Below are positions 29,759-38,345 of a stretch of DNA of 64,000 bases, in pieces (within the stretch, counting starts at the first letter, position 1; every line of letters begins with the position of its first letter). Under the pieces are notes generated by a model. That model searched no databases, was not told the DNA's origin, and saw only the letters and a list, made by a program, of their open reading frames with translations. Made by a program: the position numbers and the translations under genes. The DNA is from Thioclava sp. ES.031 (GTDB lineage Bacteria > Pseudomonadota > Alphaproteobacteria > Rhodobacterales > Rhodobacteraceae). The stretch is from NCBI RefSeq assembly GCF_002563775.1, contig NZ_PDJO01000001.1, positions 1,560,001 to 1,624,000 of the forward strand, read 5' to 3'.

Positions 29759-31348
29759 TCAGGCCTTCGTCACGTCCTTGAGGAGCAGGAAGAACGAGGG
29801 CTGCAGCGTGAAGTCCGACACTTTGTCGTTCGTCACCGCGTTCTGCTTCCAGTTCGCCACGAAGACCCAGGGCGCGTCGTCATGCACGATCTGCTGCATC
29901 TTCTTGTAAAGCTCGGCGCGCTTGGACTGATCGGTCGCGGTGCGCGCCTCTTCGAGCAGCTTGTCGACCTCGGGGTTCGAGTAATAGCCCGAGTTGAAGC
30001 CGCCCTTGTCGGGCCAGGCATCGGTGCGCAGCGCGAGATAGGGCAGGGTGTCGGGATCGTTCGTCATCCACGCCATCTCGGCCATGTCGACATGCTGCCC
30101 GTTCGCATCCAGCCCCGGGTTCACCTTGCCGAGGAAGGTGTTCCACTCGAAGGTCTCGATCTTGGCGTTCAGCCCCACCGCTTTCAGGTCGGCCTGAATG
30201 GCCGTGCCCATTGCCACCGGGTCGAGCATCCCCGAGCCGCCATCGGTGACGTAGAAGGTCACTTCCGTGCCCTCGGCCACGCCGGCCTCTTTCAGCAGCG
30301 CCTTGGCCTTTTCCGGGTCGTAGGGGTAGGGGTCGAGGCTATCGTCATGCGCCCAGGCGAAGGCGGCGGGCGTCGGGCCGTTGGCCACGGTGGCCGTCCC
30401 TTCGAGCACATCGTTGACGATCGCTTTCTTGTTGATCGCGTAGTTCGCGGCCTGACGGGCGCGCTTGTCCTTGAACGGCCCCTTGGCGCAATCGAGGATC
30501 AGGAACCACAGATGCGGCCCGGCCTGCTCGACAAGGTGGTACTTGTCGTTCTGGAACTCCTTGAGCGCCACGGGCGGCACCTCGACCATCAGGTCGATCC
30601 CGCCTGCCAGCATCTCGGCCACGCGGGTATTGGCATCGGTGATCGGGCGGAAGATCACAGCCTTGAGCGAGGTGGGCGTGTCCCAGTAATCTGGGTTGCC
30701 CTCGACCACGACGGCCTCGTTCGCACGCCATTCCTTGAAGGTGAAGGGGCCGGTGCCGACCGGGTTGCGGCCGAAATCCTTGTCGAATTTCTTCACCGCC
30801 GTCGGCGAGACGATCAGCCCCGTCGGATAGGCGAGGTTCGACAGGAAGGGCGCATAGGGTTCTTTCAGCGTGAAGACCACGGTTTGCGGGTCCTTCGCGT
30901 CGATCGTGTCCACGCTCGAGAAGAAGAAAGCGAGCGGGAAGGGACCGGTGTGGTGATAGGGGTGGTTCTCGTCGAGCATCCGCTCGAAGTTGAACTTCAC
31001 CGCCTCGGCGTCGAAAGCGGACCCGTCATGGAACTTCACGTCCTGACGCAGGTGGAAGGTGTAGGTCTTGCCGTCATCCGAGATGTCCCAGCTCTCGGCG
31101 AGGGCCGGTTCGACTTCGAGCGTGCCGGATTTGTAGCGCACCAGCCCGTCATAGAGATTCATCAGAATGCGGAAGTCGTTCACGGCGGTGACCGCCGCCG
31201 GGTCGAGCGCCTTGGGCTCCGCGATCTGGCCGACGACCAGAACGCCGGGCGGGGTCGCCGCCATCGAGGGCAGACCGGTTCCCATCAGGACGCCCGCAGC
31301 CACGCCCGAGATCAGAAGTCCGCGCCGCGTAAGGGTGAGTTTTGCCAT
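29759..31348 (-). CDS. Peptide-type ABC transporter substrate-binding protein
   Basis: 529-residue periplasmic binding protein of the SBP_bac_5 class. The N-terminus carries a twin-arginine-like signal (TRRGLLISGVAAG) with cleavage near SMAA. Family segments include AEPKALDPA and LAESWDISDDGKTYTFHL. The start at 31348 has AGGAGAGG upstream, preferred over an extension to 31369. The ligand is unknown; the linked amidohydrolase suggests small peptides or N-carbamoyl or amidated compounds. A palindrome at 31407 lies in its promoter. Confidence 0.92.
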   Translation of the reverse strand: MAKLTLTRRGLLISGVAAGVLMGTGLPSMAATPPGVLVVGQIAEPKALDPAAVTAVNDFRILMNLYDGLVRYKSGTLEVEPALAESWDISDDGKTYTFHLRQDVKFHDGSAFDAEAVKFNFERMLDENHPYHHTGPFPLAFFFSSVDTIDAKDPQTVVFTLKEPYAPFLSNLAYPTGLIVSPTAVKKFDKDFGRNPVGTGPFTFKEWRANEAVVVEGNPDYWDTPTSLKAVIFRPITDANTRVAEMLAGGIDLMVEVPPVALKEFQNDKYHLVEQAGPHLWFLILDCAKGPFKDKRARQAANYAINKKAIVNDVLEGTATVANGPTPAAFAWAHDDSLDPYPYDPEKAKALLKEAGVAEGTEVTFYVTDGGSGMLDPVAMGTAIQADLKAVGLNAKIETFEWNTFLGKVNPGLDANGQHVDMAEMAWMTNDPDTLPYLALRTDAWPDKGGFNSGYYSNPEVDKLLEEARTATDQSKRAELYKKMQQIVHDDAPWVFVANWKQNAVTNDKVSDFTLQPSFFLLLKDVTKA

Positions 31349-31404
31349 AGTACCTCTCCTGTTCAGCATGGCTGATTTTTATTGGTGATGATTGCATGAG
31401 GGCA

Positions 31405-31420
31405 AATTATCATGATAAAT
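31405..31420. promoter_or_regulatory. Palindromic operator between the transporter operon and the DUF1028 gene
   Basis: TTATCATGATAA (31407-31418) is a perfect 12-bp palindrome between divergent genes. Its extended form TTATCATGATAAAT matches TTATCATTATAAAT at the GntR-amidohydrolase promoter, so it is a likely site for the linked GntR regulator. Confidence 0.5.
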
Positions 31421-31449
31421 GCAAGAGCGTAGATTAACGGAGTTCCGCC

Positions 31450-32157
31450 GTGACGGTATCAATTCTGGCATATGACGAAAAAACAGGCGTCTTTGGCGGG
31501 GCGGCCATGACCGGCAGCCTCTGCGTCGGCGGCTGGGTGCTGCGCGGCGGCGCCGAATCGGGATTGTCGGCAAGCCAGGGCACCGCGCCGTCCACGCTCT
31601 GGGGCGAGGATGTGCTGGCGAAGATGAAGGCGGGTATGTCCGCGCCCGATGCCGTGGCGGAGGTGACAGACCCCGATACCGGACGCGCCCACCGCCAACT
31701 CGCCGCCATCGACCTGCGTGGGCGCACGGGCCATTTCACCGGCGAGATGTCGGTGCCGGTCTGCGGTGCGCTGGAAGGGCCGGGTGTCGTGGTTTCGGGC
31801 AATATGCTCGCCGATTGGTCGGTGATCGTGGCGGTGCGCGACACCTACCTGTCCACACAGGGCCCGATGCCCGACCGTCTGATGGCGGCGCTGGTGGCGG
31901 GCGCGCAGGCGGGGGGCGACAGCCGTGGGCTCCTCTCGGCGGCGCTGCTGGTGGCCTCGCGCGCGACGACGCCGCTCACCCTGCGCATCGACCGCTCCGC
32001 CAAGCCGCTCGAGGATCTGGCCGACCTGCTCGCCGCCGCCCGGGCCGAGCCCTATTACGGCTGGACCCGCGTCGTGCCGACCCTCGACGATCCCTATCGC
32101 GCCCCCGATCTGGTGGAGCCCGAAGCGCTCCCGCTGCCCGAGACCGGGACGGAGTAG
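31450..32157 (+). CDS. DUF1028 domain protein (Ntn-hydrolase-like)
   Basis: 235-residue protein of the DUF1028 family, which has an Ntn-hydrolase-like fold and is often found by peptide transporters or peptidases. Visible segments are SILAYDEKTGVFGGA near the N-terminus, SGLSASQG, and VSGNMLAD. The GTG start at 31450 follows a weak ribosome site. It is divergent from the transporter operon and ends five bases before a module 2 repeat. A hydrolytic role is likely but the substrate is unknown. Confidence 0.85.
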   Translation: MTVSILAYDEKTGVFGGAAMTGSLCVGGWVLRGGAESGLSASQGTAPSTLWGEDVLAKMKAGMSAPDAVAEVTDPDTGRAHRQLAAIDLRGRTGHFTGEMSVPVCGALEGPGVVVSGNMLADWSVIVAVRDTYLSTQGPMPDRLMAALVAGAQAGGDSRGLLSAALLVASRATTPLTLRIDRSAKPLEDLADLLAAARAEPYYGWTRVVPTLDDPYRAPDLVEPEALPLPETGTE

Positions 32158-32162
32158 CTCGG

Positions 32163-32335
32163 AACTTGGCGCGGGGCGACCAGCCCCGGGCCGCGCCCGA
32201 CCCTCCCCACGGGAGGGCGCATTGGCGGCGTCGGCGCATGCATCACCGATTTTCGGGTTTGCGAGATGAATCGCTAAGCCACACGCGTTGCAAAGCGCCC
32301 GCCCGAGGCTCGGGCGCGGCCCTCGGCGCGAAAGC
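32163..32335 (+). repeat. Intergenic repeat module 2, copy B
   Basis: Fills the gap between the convergent DUF1028 and GntR genes, starting and ending about 5 bp from their stops. Arms GGGCCGCGCCCGA (32188-32200) and TCGGGCGCGGCCC (32310-32322) are perfect inverted repeats 109 bp apart, exactly the spacing seen in copy A. Confidence 0.85.
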
Positions 32336-32340
32336 CCGCG

Positions 32341-33096
32341 TCACTCGGCGATGAAGCGTTTCATCACCTCGGCCTCCTGCGCCTCCATGAAGCGCTGGGC
32401 GGTGGCCATGTGATCCGCCATGATCGTGCGGGCATCCTCGGCACGGCCCTCGCGCAGCGCGGCGATCAGGGCGATCTGGTGGTTGCGTCCGCTCTCCCAC
32501 AGCTCGCGGTTATGGGGCGCGTAGAGTTTGCGATAGACCGTCAGGTCCGACAGGATCTGCGCCATGAAGCGGATCAGGAAGGCCAGCAGCGCATTGTCGG
32601 AATGCCGCGCCAGCACCGCATGGAATTTCAGGGAATCCACATGCTGTTCGCGTTCCTCCTCGGGCGTCGCGGCGGGGGCGGCATATTGCGAGACCAGCGC
32701 CTCCAGCTCGGCCAGATCCGCCTCGGAGAGCTTTCCGGCAAGGCTCGCAGCCACTTCGGGCTCCAGCGCGCGGCGGATCTGGTAGATGTCGGCGACCGTC
32801 AGGTCCTTGAAATAGAAGTAGTTTCCCAACAGCGCCCGAGCGCGCTCCTCGCTGACCTCGCCCACGAAGGAGCCGCCGCCAGGCCCGGTGCGTGTCGTCA
32901 CCAGCCCCTGCGCTTCCAGCAGCCGCATCGCCTCGCGGATCGTGCCTTTCGCCATGCCGAACCGGGCGATCATCTCGCTCTCGCCCGGCAGGCGGTCGCC
33001 CTTCTTCAGCCGCTGCGCGACCACCCAGTCCTTGATCTGATCGGCGACGCGCGCCGGGCGGCTGCGTCTGGGTTCGGTGGAGGGTTTCGGGCGCAT
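32341..33096 (-). CDS. GntR family regulator (FadR/FCD subfamily)
   Basis: 251-residue repressor-type regulator. The winged helix-turn-helix is in GDRLPGESEMIARFGMAKGTIREAMRLL, shown here as GESEMIARFGMAKGTIREAM, and the C-terminal FCD effector domain has metal-site histidines in LKFHAVLARHS and NHQIALIAAL. It is divergent from the amidohydrolase gene across a strong palindrome and is the natural candidate for binding it. The effector is unknown. Confidence 0.9.
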   Translation of the reverse strand: MRPKPSTEPRRSRPARVADQIKDWVVAQRLKKGDRLPGESEMIARFGMAKGTIREAMRLLEAQGLVTTRTGPGGGSFVGEVSEERARALLGNYFYFKDLTVADIYQIRRALEPEVAASLAGKLSEADLAELEALVSQYAAPAATPEEEREQHVDSLKFHAVLARHSDNALLAFLIRFMAQILSDLTVYRKLYAPHNRELWESGRNHQIALIAALREGRAEDARTIMADHMATAQRFMEAQEAEVMKRFIAE

Positions 33097-33163
33097 CTGA
33101 CCTCTGCGAGGGAAATTCCTGGAGACTTTCTCCTAGACCAAAACCGGGTGAAAGAGTAGATAC

Positions 33164-33183
33164 CTATTTATCATTATAAATAG
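33164..33183. promoter_or_regulatory. Palindromic operator between the GntR and amidohydrolase genes
   Basis: CTATTTAT-CATT-ATAAATAG is a perfect 8-bp inverted repeat with a 4-bp centre, AT-rich in a GC-rich region. The core matches the palindrome at 31407. Confidence 0.55.
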
Positions 33184-33198
33184 ACGGGGCCGATCCGA

Positions 33199-34422
33199 AT
33201 GACTGCGAATGAGGACTGGGGCGCGATGGCGAGCGAACGTCTGAGCGCGATCGCCAAGGCGTCCGAGCCGGGGCCGGGGGTGACGCGTTTGCCCTTCGGT
33301 CCGGAGCACGAGGCGGCGCTGGACCTTATATCGGAGTGGATGCGGCGCGCGGGCTGTTCCGTGTCGCTCGATTCGGCGGGGACGCTGATCGGGCGGCGCG
33401 AGGGACCGCCCGGTGCGCCCACGCTGCTGATCGGCTCGCATCAGGACTCGGTGCGCGAGGGAGGGGCGTTCGACGGGATCATGGGCGTGGCTCTGGGCTG
33501 TCTCGCCCTCGAGGCCCTTGGCGCGCAGGAACTGCCCTTCGCCGTCGAGGTTCTGGCCTTCGCCGATGAGGAAGGCGTGCGCTTCCCCACCGCGCTGATC
33601 GGTCCACGCGCGCTGGCAGGCACGCTCGACCCGAAGGTCTTCGAGATGACCGACAGGGCAGGCGAACGCCTCGGGGAGGCCTTGCGTGCCTTCGGGGGAG
33701 ATCCGGAAAAGGCCACGATGCTCGCGCGAAACCCGGATGAGATCGCGGGCTATCTGGAGCTGCATATCGAGCAGGGCCCGGTGCTGGAAGCCGCCGATGC
33801 GCCGCTTGGCGTCGTCACCGCGATTTCCGGGATCGAACGGCATCGCGTCACGGTCACCGGCGAGGCGGGACATGCGGGCACGGTGCCGATGGAGATGCGC
33901 CATGACGCTCTTCTCTCGGCCTCCGACCTTGTGCGCGGCGTGCATGACATGGCGCGCGATCACGGAATTCGCGCGACCGTCGGTCAGCTGACAGTGTCGC
34001 CCAATGTGGTCAATGCGATCCCTGCGCGGGTCGATCTGACGATCGAGATCCGTGCCGCCGAAGACGCGGCGCGCGATGCTGTCGGTGCGGCGCTCGGCGA
34101 GCTGTGCGCCGGCATCGCAGTCGAGACACTCACCGAAATCGAGATCGAAAAGACCTATTCCCAACCCGCGCAGGCCTGCGACCCCGATCTGCGTGCGCGG
34201 CTCGCAGCGGCTGTCGAAGCCGCGACCGGCGCCCCCGCGATCGAGCTTCCCTCCGGGGCGACGCATGACGCTTCCGCGATGGCCGATCTGTGCCCGATTG
34301 CGATGCTCTTCGTCCGCTGCAAGGGTGGGGTCAGCCATAATCCGGCAGAAGAGGCGAATGGGGCGGATATGGGCGCCGCGGTCTCTGCGCTCGCGGAATT
34401 CCTCAGGCGTTACGTGCCCTGA
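33199..34422 (+). CDS. M20 family Zn-dependent amidohydrolase (allantoate amidohydrolase/N-carbamoylase class)
   Basis: 407-residue binuclear metal hydrolase. Metal-ligand motifs are GSHQDSVREGG, DEEGVRFP, ELHIEQGP and GGVSHNP, with GATHDA near the C-terminal active site. The class cleaves N-carbamoyl amino acids or allantoate. Linkage to a peptide-type importer, DUF1028 and GntR suggests uptake and hydrolysis of an amide or ureido compound; the specific substrate is not determined. Confidence 0.87.
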   Translation: MTANEDWGAMASERLSAIAKASEPGPGVTRLPFGPEHEAALDLISEWMRRAGCSVSLDSAGTLIGRREGPPGAPTLLIGSHQDSVREGGAFDGIMGVALGCLALEALGAQELPFAVEVLAFADEEGVRFPTALIGPRALAGTLDPKVFEMTDRAGERLGEALRAFGGDPEKATMLARNPDEIAGYLELHIEQGPVLEAADAPLGVVTAISGIERHRVTVTGEAGHAGTVPMEMRHDALLSASDLVRGVHDMARDHGIRATVGQLTVSPNVVNAIPARVDLTIEIRAAEDAARDAVGAALGELCAGIAVETLTEIEIEKTYSQPAQACDPDLRARLAAAVEAATGAPAIELPSGATHDASAMADLCPIAMLFVRCKGGVSHNPAEEANGADMGAAVSALAEFLRRYVP

Positions 34423-34578
34423 GACGGGGTTGCCAAAGTGGCGATTGGAGGTCTTTGACATCGCCGCCGAGTCTCTGTCTGACTGGCACAGCGGCGCAGG
34501 GCCTCGTTGACGCGAGTGATCCGCAGCAACGCGCCGCTTCGTAAGTCATGAGAGCTGATGGCGACCGGAGGAGGAATG

Positions 34579-35214
34579 ATGCGTGGTTTGATCTTGGGGC
34601 TGATCCTGTCGGGGGCGATGCCGGGCCTCGCGCTGGCCTCGATCTTCGGCGGCTGGGCTGAGCAGCGGTTTTCGCTGTTCTCGTCGAATGACTGGCAGCA
34701 GTCCCGCGATGGCGTGGAGATGCGCTCGGACGGCTCGGTGTCGCTGATCTGGCGGGCGTTGCCGCAGTCCGATTGGGGCACGCGCAAGGCCGCGTGGCAA
34801 TGGTCGGTCAGCCAGAGCGTCCCGCCGACGCCGCTCGACCGTAAGGGCGGGGACGATCGCGATCTGTCGCTCTATTTCGTCTTCATGCCCGAGGCCGTCG
34901 CCCACGCCAATGAGGGGGCCAGCATCCGCAAGCTTCTGGCGGTGAAGGAAGCGCGCGTGCTGATGTATGTCTGGGGCGGCAAGCACGGGCGCGGGGCTCT
35001 GCTGCCCTCGCCCTATCTGGGGGCGCGGGGCAAGACGGTGGTGCTACGCCCGGCGGGGACCGGCACGCATTCCGAGAGCGTCGATCTCGCGCGCGACTAC
35101 CAGCGCGCCTTCGGGGCGCAGCCGACGCAGCTTGTGGGGCTGGCTCTGTCAGGGGACAGCGACGACACCGACAGCGCGATCCGCGCCCGGATCGAGGGGC
35201 TGAGCCTGAACTGA
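34579..35214 (+). CDS. DUF3047 domain exported protein
   Basis: 211-residue protein with an N-terminal signal peptide (cleavage near LALA). Segments SVSLIWRAL and LSLYFVFMPE match DUF3047, whose function is unknown. Of two adjacent ATGs (34576, 34579) the second has better spacing from GGAGGAGG; an ATG at 34558 contains the ribosome site within the coding region and is unlikely. The gene stands alone between the amidohydrolase and a DeoR-type regulator. Confidence 0.78.
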   Translation: MRGLILGLILSGAMPGLALASIFGGWAEQRFSLFSSNDWQQSRDGVEMRSDGSVSLIWRALPQSDWGTRKAAWQWSVSQSVPPTPLDRKGGDDRDLSLYFVFMPEAVAHANEGASIRKLLAVKEARVLMYVWGGKHGRGALLPSPYLGARGKTVVLRPAGTGTHSESVDLARDYQRAFGAQPTQLVGLALSGDSDDTDSAIRARIEGLSLN

Positions 35215-35311
35215 CCGCGCCACACCGTCCCCGGTGATTTCACACAAAAACACTGCCAAGACATGACTTTGTCGGTAACCTGTGGCAGCAAGGCCCAAAA
35301 GGGGGGGCAGG

Positions 35312-36073
35312 ATGGCGCTCAATTTCAGACAGTCCGAAATTCTCGAAATCGCGCGCGACGAGGGCCGTGTCGTGGTCGAGGCCTTGGCCGAACGCTTCAA
35401 TGTGTCGGTCCAGACGATCCGGCGCGACCTGACGGAACTGTCCGAGGCGGGGCATCTGGAACGCGTGCATGGCGGGGCGGTGATCCGCACCGGCGTGGTG
35501 AATTTCGCCTATGAAGAGCGCCGCCGGATGAACGAGGCGGCGAAGGCGGCAATTGGGCGGGCCTGTGCGCAGGCGATCCCCGACAACAGCTCGATCGTGC
35601 TGACGCTGGGCACCACGACCGAGGCGGTGGCGCGCGAGCTTCTGCATCATCGCAACATCACCGTGGTCACGAATAACATCAATGTCGCCAATATCCTGAT
35701 GGCCAATGAGAGCTGCGACATCCTCGTGGCGGGCGGCAACCTGCGCCGCTCGGATGGCGGGCTCGTGGGCGACCTGACGGCGGATTTCATGGGCGAGTTC
35801 AAAGCCGATTTCGCGGTGATCGGGACTTCCGCGCTCGATGCGGACGGAGACATGCTCGATTACGATCTGGCCGAAGTGCGCGTGAGCCGCCGGATCTTGC
35901 GGCAGGCGCGGCAGAGCTTTCTGGTGACTGACGCGTCGAAGCTGGAACGCTCCGCGCCGGTGCGCTTGGCCTCGCTCTCCGATATCGACCGGGTTTTCAT
36001 CGACAAGCCCTTGCCGGACGCGCTCATGGCGCTTTGCGCGCAATGGGACACCGAGATCACCGTCGCTCAGTGA
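35312..36073 (+). CDS. DeoR/GlpR family transcriptional regulator
   Basis: 253-residue sugar-metabolism-type repressor. The N-terminal helix-turn-helix is VVVEALAERFNVSVQTIRRD. The C-terminal domain has a phosphosugar-isomerase-like fold (TLGTTTEAVAREL, VTNNINVANIL). The sequence resembles GlpR, but no glycerol genes lie nearby, so the target is uncertain. ATG 35312 follows GGGGGGGCAGG. The gene is convergent with the IclR gene at 36077, with a 3-bp gap. Confidence 0.88.
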   Translation: MALNFRQSEILEIARDEGRVVVEALAERFNVSVQTIRRDLTELSEAGHLERVHGGAVIRTGVVNFAYEERRRMNEAAKAAIGRACAQAIPDNSSIVLTLGTTTEAVARELLHHRNITVVTNNINVANILMANESCDILVAGGNLRRSDGGLVGDLTADFMGEFKADFAVIGTSALDADGDMLDYDLAEVRVSRRILRQARQSFLVTDASKLERSAPVRLASLSDIDRVFIDKPLPDALMALCAQWDTEITVAQ

Positions 36074-36076
36074 GGC

Positions 36077-36838
36077 TCAGCGCATCACCCGCCGCAGCCC
36101 GGTCTGCACCCGCGTGAGTTCCGGCAGATAGGTCTCGATCAGCGTCGCCGCCGGATCGGCGCTCGCCGCCATCCCGGTATTGAGCGCGGCCACGACCCGC
36201 CCATGCATGTCGTAAAGCGGCACCGCGATGGAGCGCAGCCCGATCTCCACCTCCTGATCGATCACCGCATAGCCGTCGCGGCGCACCTGATCGATGCGCG
36301 CGAGGATCTCGCCCGGATCGGTGAGGCTATAGGCCGTGCGCGGCGTCAGGTCCGAGGCCTCCACCGCCGTGCGGGCGTCTTCCGGGGGCAGGGCGGCCAG
36401 CAGCACGCGCCCCATCGAGGTGCAATGCGCGGGCAGCCGCGAACCCGGCATCAGCCCGATCGACATCACCCGCCTCTGCGCCGCCCGCGCGAGATAGACG
36501 ATTTCGGTCCCGTCGAGGATCGAGACCGAACAGCTTTGCCCGATCCGGTCGGTCAGCTGATCGAGCCACGGCTGCACGATCTGCGGCAGCGGCAGCGAGG
36601 CCAACGCCCCCATTCCGAGCCGTAAGACCTTCGGTGTTAGCGTGAAGAACTTGCCGTCGTACTCCGCGTAGCCCTCCGCGTTCAGCGTCAGCAGGCAGCG
36701 CCGCGCGGTGGCCCGGTCGAAGCCCGTCGCCTGCGCCACCTCGGCAATCGAGAGCCGCGGCGTCTCCGCCCCGAAACATTCGATGACGCGCAGGCCTTTC
36801 GCGAAAGAGGCGATGAAATCGGTCGGTTTGTTCAACAT
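36077..36838 (-). CDS. pcaR: IclR family regulator, PcaR/PcaU-like
   Basis: 253-residue regulator with a winged helix-turn-helix (LSIAEVAQATGFDRATARRCLL) and an IclR effector domain (SLTDPGEILARIDQVRRDGYA, shown in part). It is divergent from pcaIJF, and members of this subgroup respond to beta-ketoadipate. The start at 36838 is preferred to an extension to 36883. Direct repeats lie across its own start and towards pcaI. Confidence 0.87.
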   Translation of the reverse strand: MLNKPTDFIASFAKGLRVIECFGAETPRLSIAEVAQATGFDRATARRCLLTLNAEGYAEYDGKFFTLTPKVLRLGMGALASLPLPQIVQPWLDQLTDRIGQSCSVSILDGTEIVYLARAAQRRVMSIGLMPGSRLPAHCTSMGRVLLAALPPEDARTAVEASDLTPRTAYSLTDPGEILARIDQVRRDGYAVIDQEVEIGLRSIAVPLYDMHGRVVAALNTGMAASADPAATLIETYLPELTRVQTGLRRVMR

Positions 36839-36884
36839 GCGAACAGGTTTTCTCGCGATGCGAACAAATGTCAAGATGCGCACG
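36837..36884 (+). promoter_or_regulatory. Direct-repeat operator between pcaR and pcaI
   Basis: ATGCGAACA occurs at 36837 and 36858 (21 bp apart, two helical turns), with a weaker ATGCGCACG at 36876. PcaU-type IclR proteins are known to bind repeated 10-bp units. The first repeat covers the regulator's own start codon, which suggests autoregulation. Confidence 0.45.
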
Positions 36885-36942
36885 AAAGCCGTGGAAAGCC
36901 GTCCCGCGCAGGTCTAAATCCGAGGCCTCAGGAGGACCGCAA

Positions 36943-37665
36943 ATGGACAAGAGACTTTCCTCGCTGACCGAGGCCGTGGCCGATATTCAAGACGGCGCCA
37001 CGGTGATGATCGGCGGCTTTGGCGGCTCGGGGGCCCCGATCGAACTGATCCACGCCCTGATCGACCGCTTTCTCGAAACCGGATCGCCCAAGGGGCTGAC
37101 CGTGATCAACAACAACGCGGGCAACGGCCATGTCGGCATCGCCGCTATGATCGAGCAGGGCATGGTCAAGAAGATGATCTGCTCCTTCCCGCGCTCGGCC
37201 GATCCGACGGTGTTCACCGAACGCTATCTGGCGGGTGAGATCGAGCTGGAACTGGTGCCGCAGGGCACGCTGGCCGAGCGTATCCGCGCAGGCGGCGCGG
37301 GCATCCCGGGCTTCTTCACGCCGACCTCCGTTGGCACCGATCTGGCCGAGGGCAAGCCGGTGCAGCAATTCGACGGCCGCGACTACGTGATGGAGCGCTG
37401 GCTCAAGGCCGATCACGCGCTGATCAAGGCGGAGCAGGGCGACGCGCTTGGCAATCTCACCTACCGGATGGCCGCGCGCAACTTCTCGCCCCTGATGGCG
37501 ACGGCGGCAGAAAAGGTCGTCGTTCAGGTGACCAAGGCAGTTGAGCCGGGCGAGATCGACCCGGAAGTCATCGTCACCCCGGGCATCTTCGTGGATGCGA
37601 TCGTCGAGGTCGCCAATCCCGCCCAGGAAGAAGAGTTGAACCGCGCCGGAGCCCATCACCCATGA
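36943..37665 (+). CDS. pcaI: 3-oxoadipate CoA-transferase subunit A
   Basis: 240-residue alpha subunit of the enzyme that moves CoA from succinyl-CoA to beta-ketoadipate. GGFGGSGAP near the N-terminus is the family's glycine motif; IPGFFTPTSVGT follows. ATG 36943 has AGGAGG at correct spacing, so longer frames are rejected. The stop overlaps pcaJ by 4 bp. Confidence 0.94.
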   Translation: MDKRLSSLTEAVADIQDGATVMIGGFGGSGAPIELIHALIDRFLETGSPKGLTVINNNAGNGHVGIAAMIEQGMVKKMICSFPRSADPTVFTERYLAGEIELELVPQGTLAERIRAGGAGIPGFFTPTSVGTDLAEGKPVQQFDGRDYVMERWLKADHALIKAEQGDALGNLTYRMAARNFSPLMATAAEKVVVQVTKAVEPGEIDPEVIVTPGIFVDAIVEVANPAQEEELNRAGAHHP

Positions 37666-38345
37666 CCCAGAAACTGAGCAATGCACAGATCGCCTGGCGC
37701 GCCGCGCAGGACATCGAGGACGGCGCCTATGTGAACCTCGGGATCGGCTTTCCCGAGATGGTCGCGCGCTTCCAGCCCGAAGGCCGCGAGGCGATCTTCC
37801 ATACGGAAAACGGCGTGCTCGGCTTCGGCCGCGCGCCCGAGCCCGGTCAGGAGGACTGGGACCTGATCAATGCCGGGAAAAAGGCGATCACGCTGAAGCC
37901 CGGCACCGCTTTCTTCCACCATGCCGACAGCTTTGCGATGGTGCGCGGCGGGCATCTCGACGTGGCGATCCTCGGCGCCTATCAGGTGGCCGAAACGGGC
38001 GATCTGGCGAACTGGTCGACCGGGCCGAAGGGCGTGCCCGCCGTGGGCGGGGCGATGGACCTTGTACACGGGGCCAAACGCGTGGCTGTCATCACCGACC
38101 ACGTCACCAAGAAGGGCCAGCCGAAGCTGGTCGAGGCCTGCACCTTCCCGCTGACCGGGGTGGGCTGCGTGACCCGCGTCTATACGTCGCTCGCCGTGGT
38201 GGACGTGGTGGATGGTCGCTTCGTCCTGCGCGAAAAGCTCCCCGCGATCTCGATGGAGGAGCTGCAATCCGTCACCGGTGCGACCCTGCATATCGAGGGC
38301 GCGGTGGGTGACCTGATCTGTCCCGAGGAGTTGGCCGATGCGTGA
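37662..38345 (+). CDS. pcaJ: 3-oxoadipate CoA-transferase subunit B
   Basis: 227-residue beta subunit. The catalytic glutamate lies in HTENGVLG (about residue 45), and GGHLDVAILGAYQV is typical of the subunit. It is translationally coupled to pcaI (ATGA) and overlaps pcaF by 8 bp. Confidence 0.94.
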   Translation: MTQKLSNAQIAWRAAQDIEDGAYVNLGIGFPEMVARFQPEGREAIFHTENGVLGFGRAPEPGQEDWDLINAGKKAITLKPGTAFFHHADSFAMVRGGHLDVAILGAYQVAETGDLANWSTGPKGVPAVGGAMDLVHGAKRVAVITDHVTKKGQPKLVEACTFPLTGVGCVTRVYTSLAVVDVVDGRFVLREKLPAISMEELQSVTGATLHIEGAVGDLICPEELADA

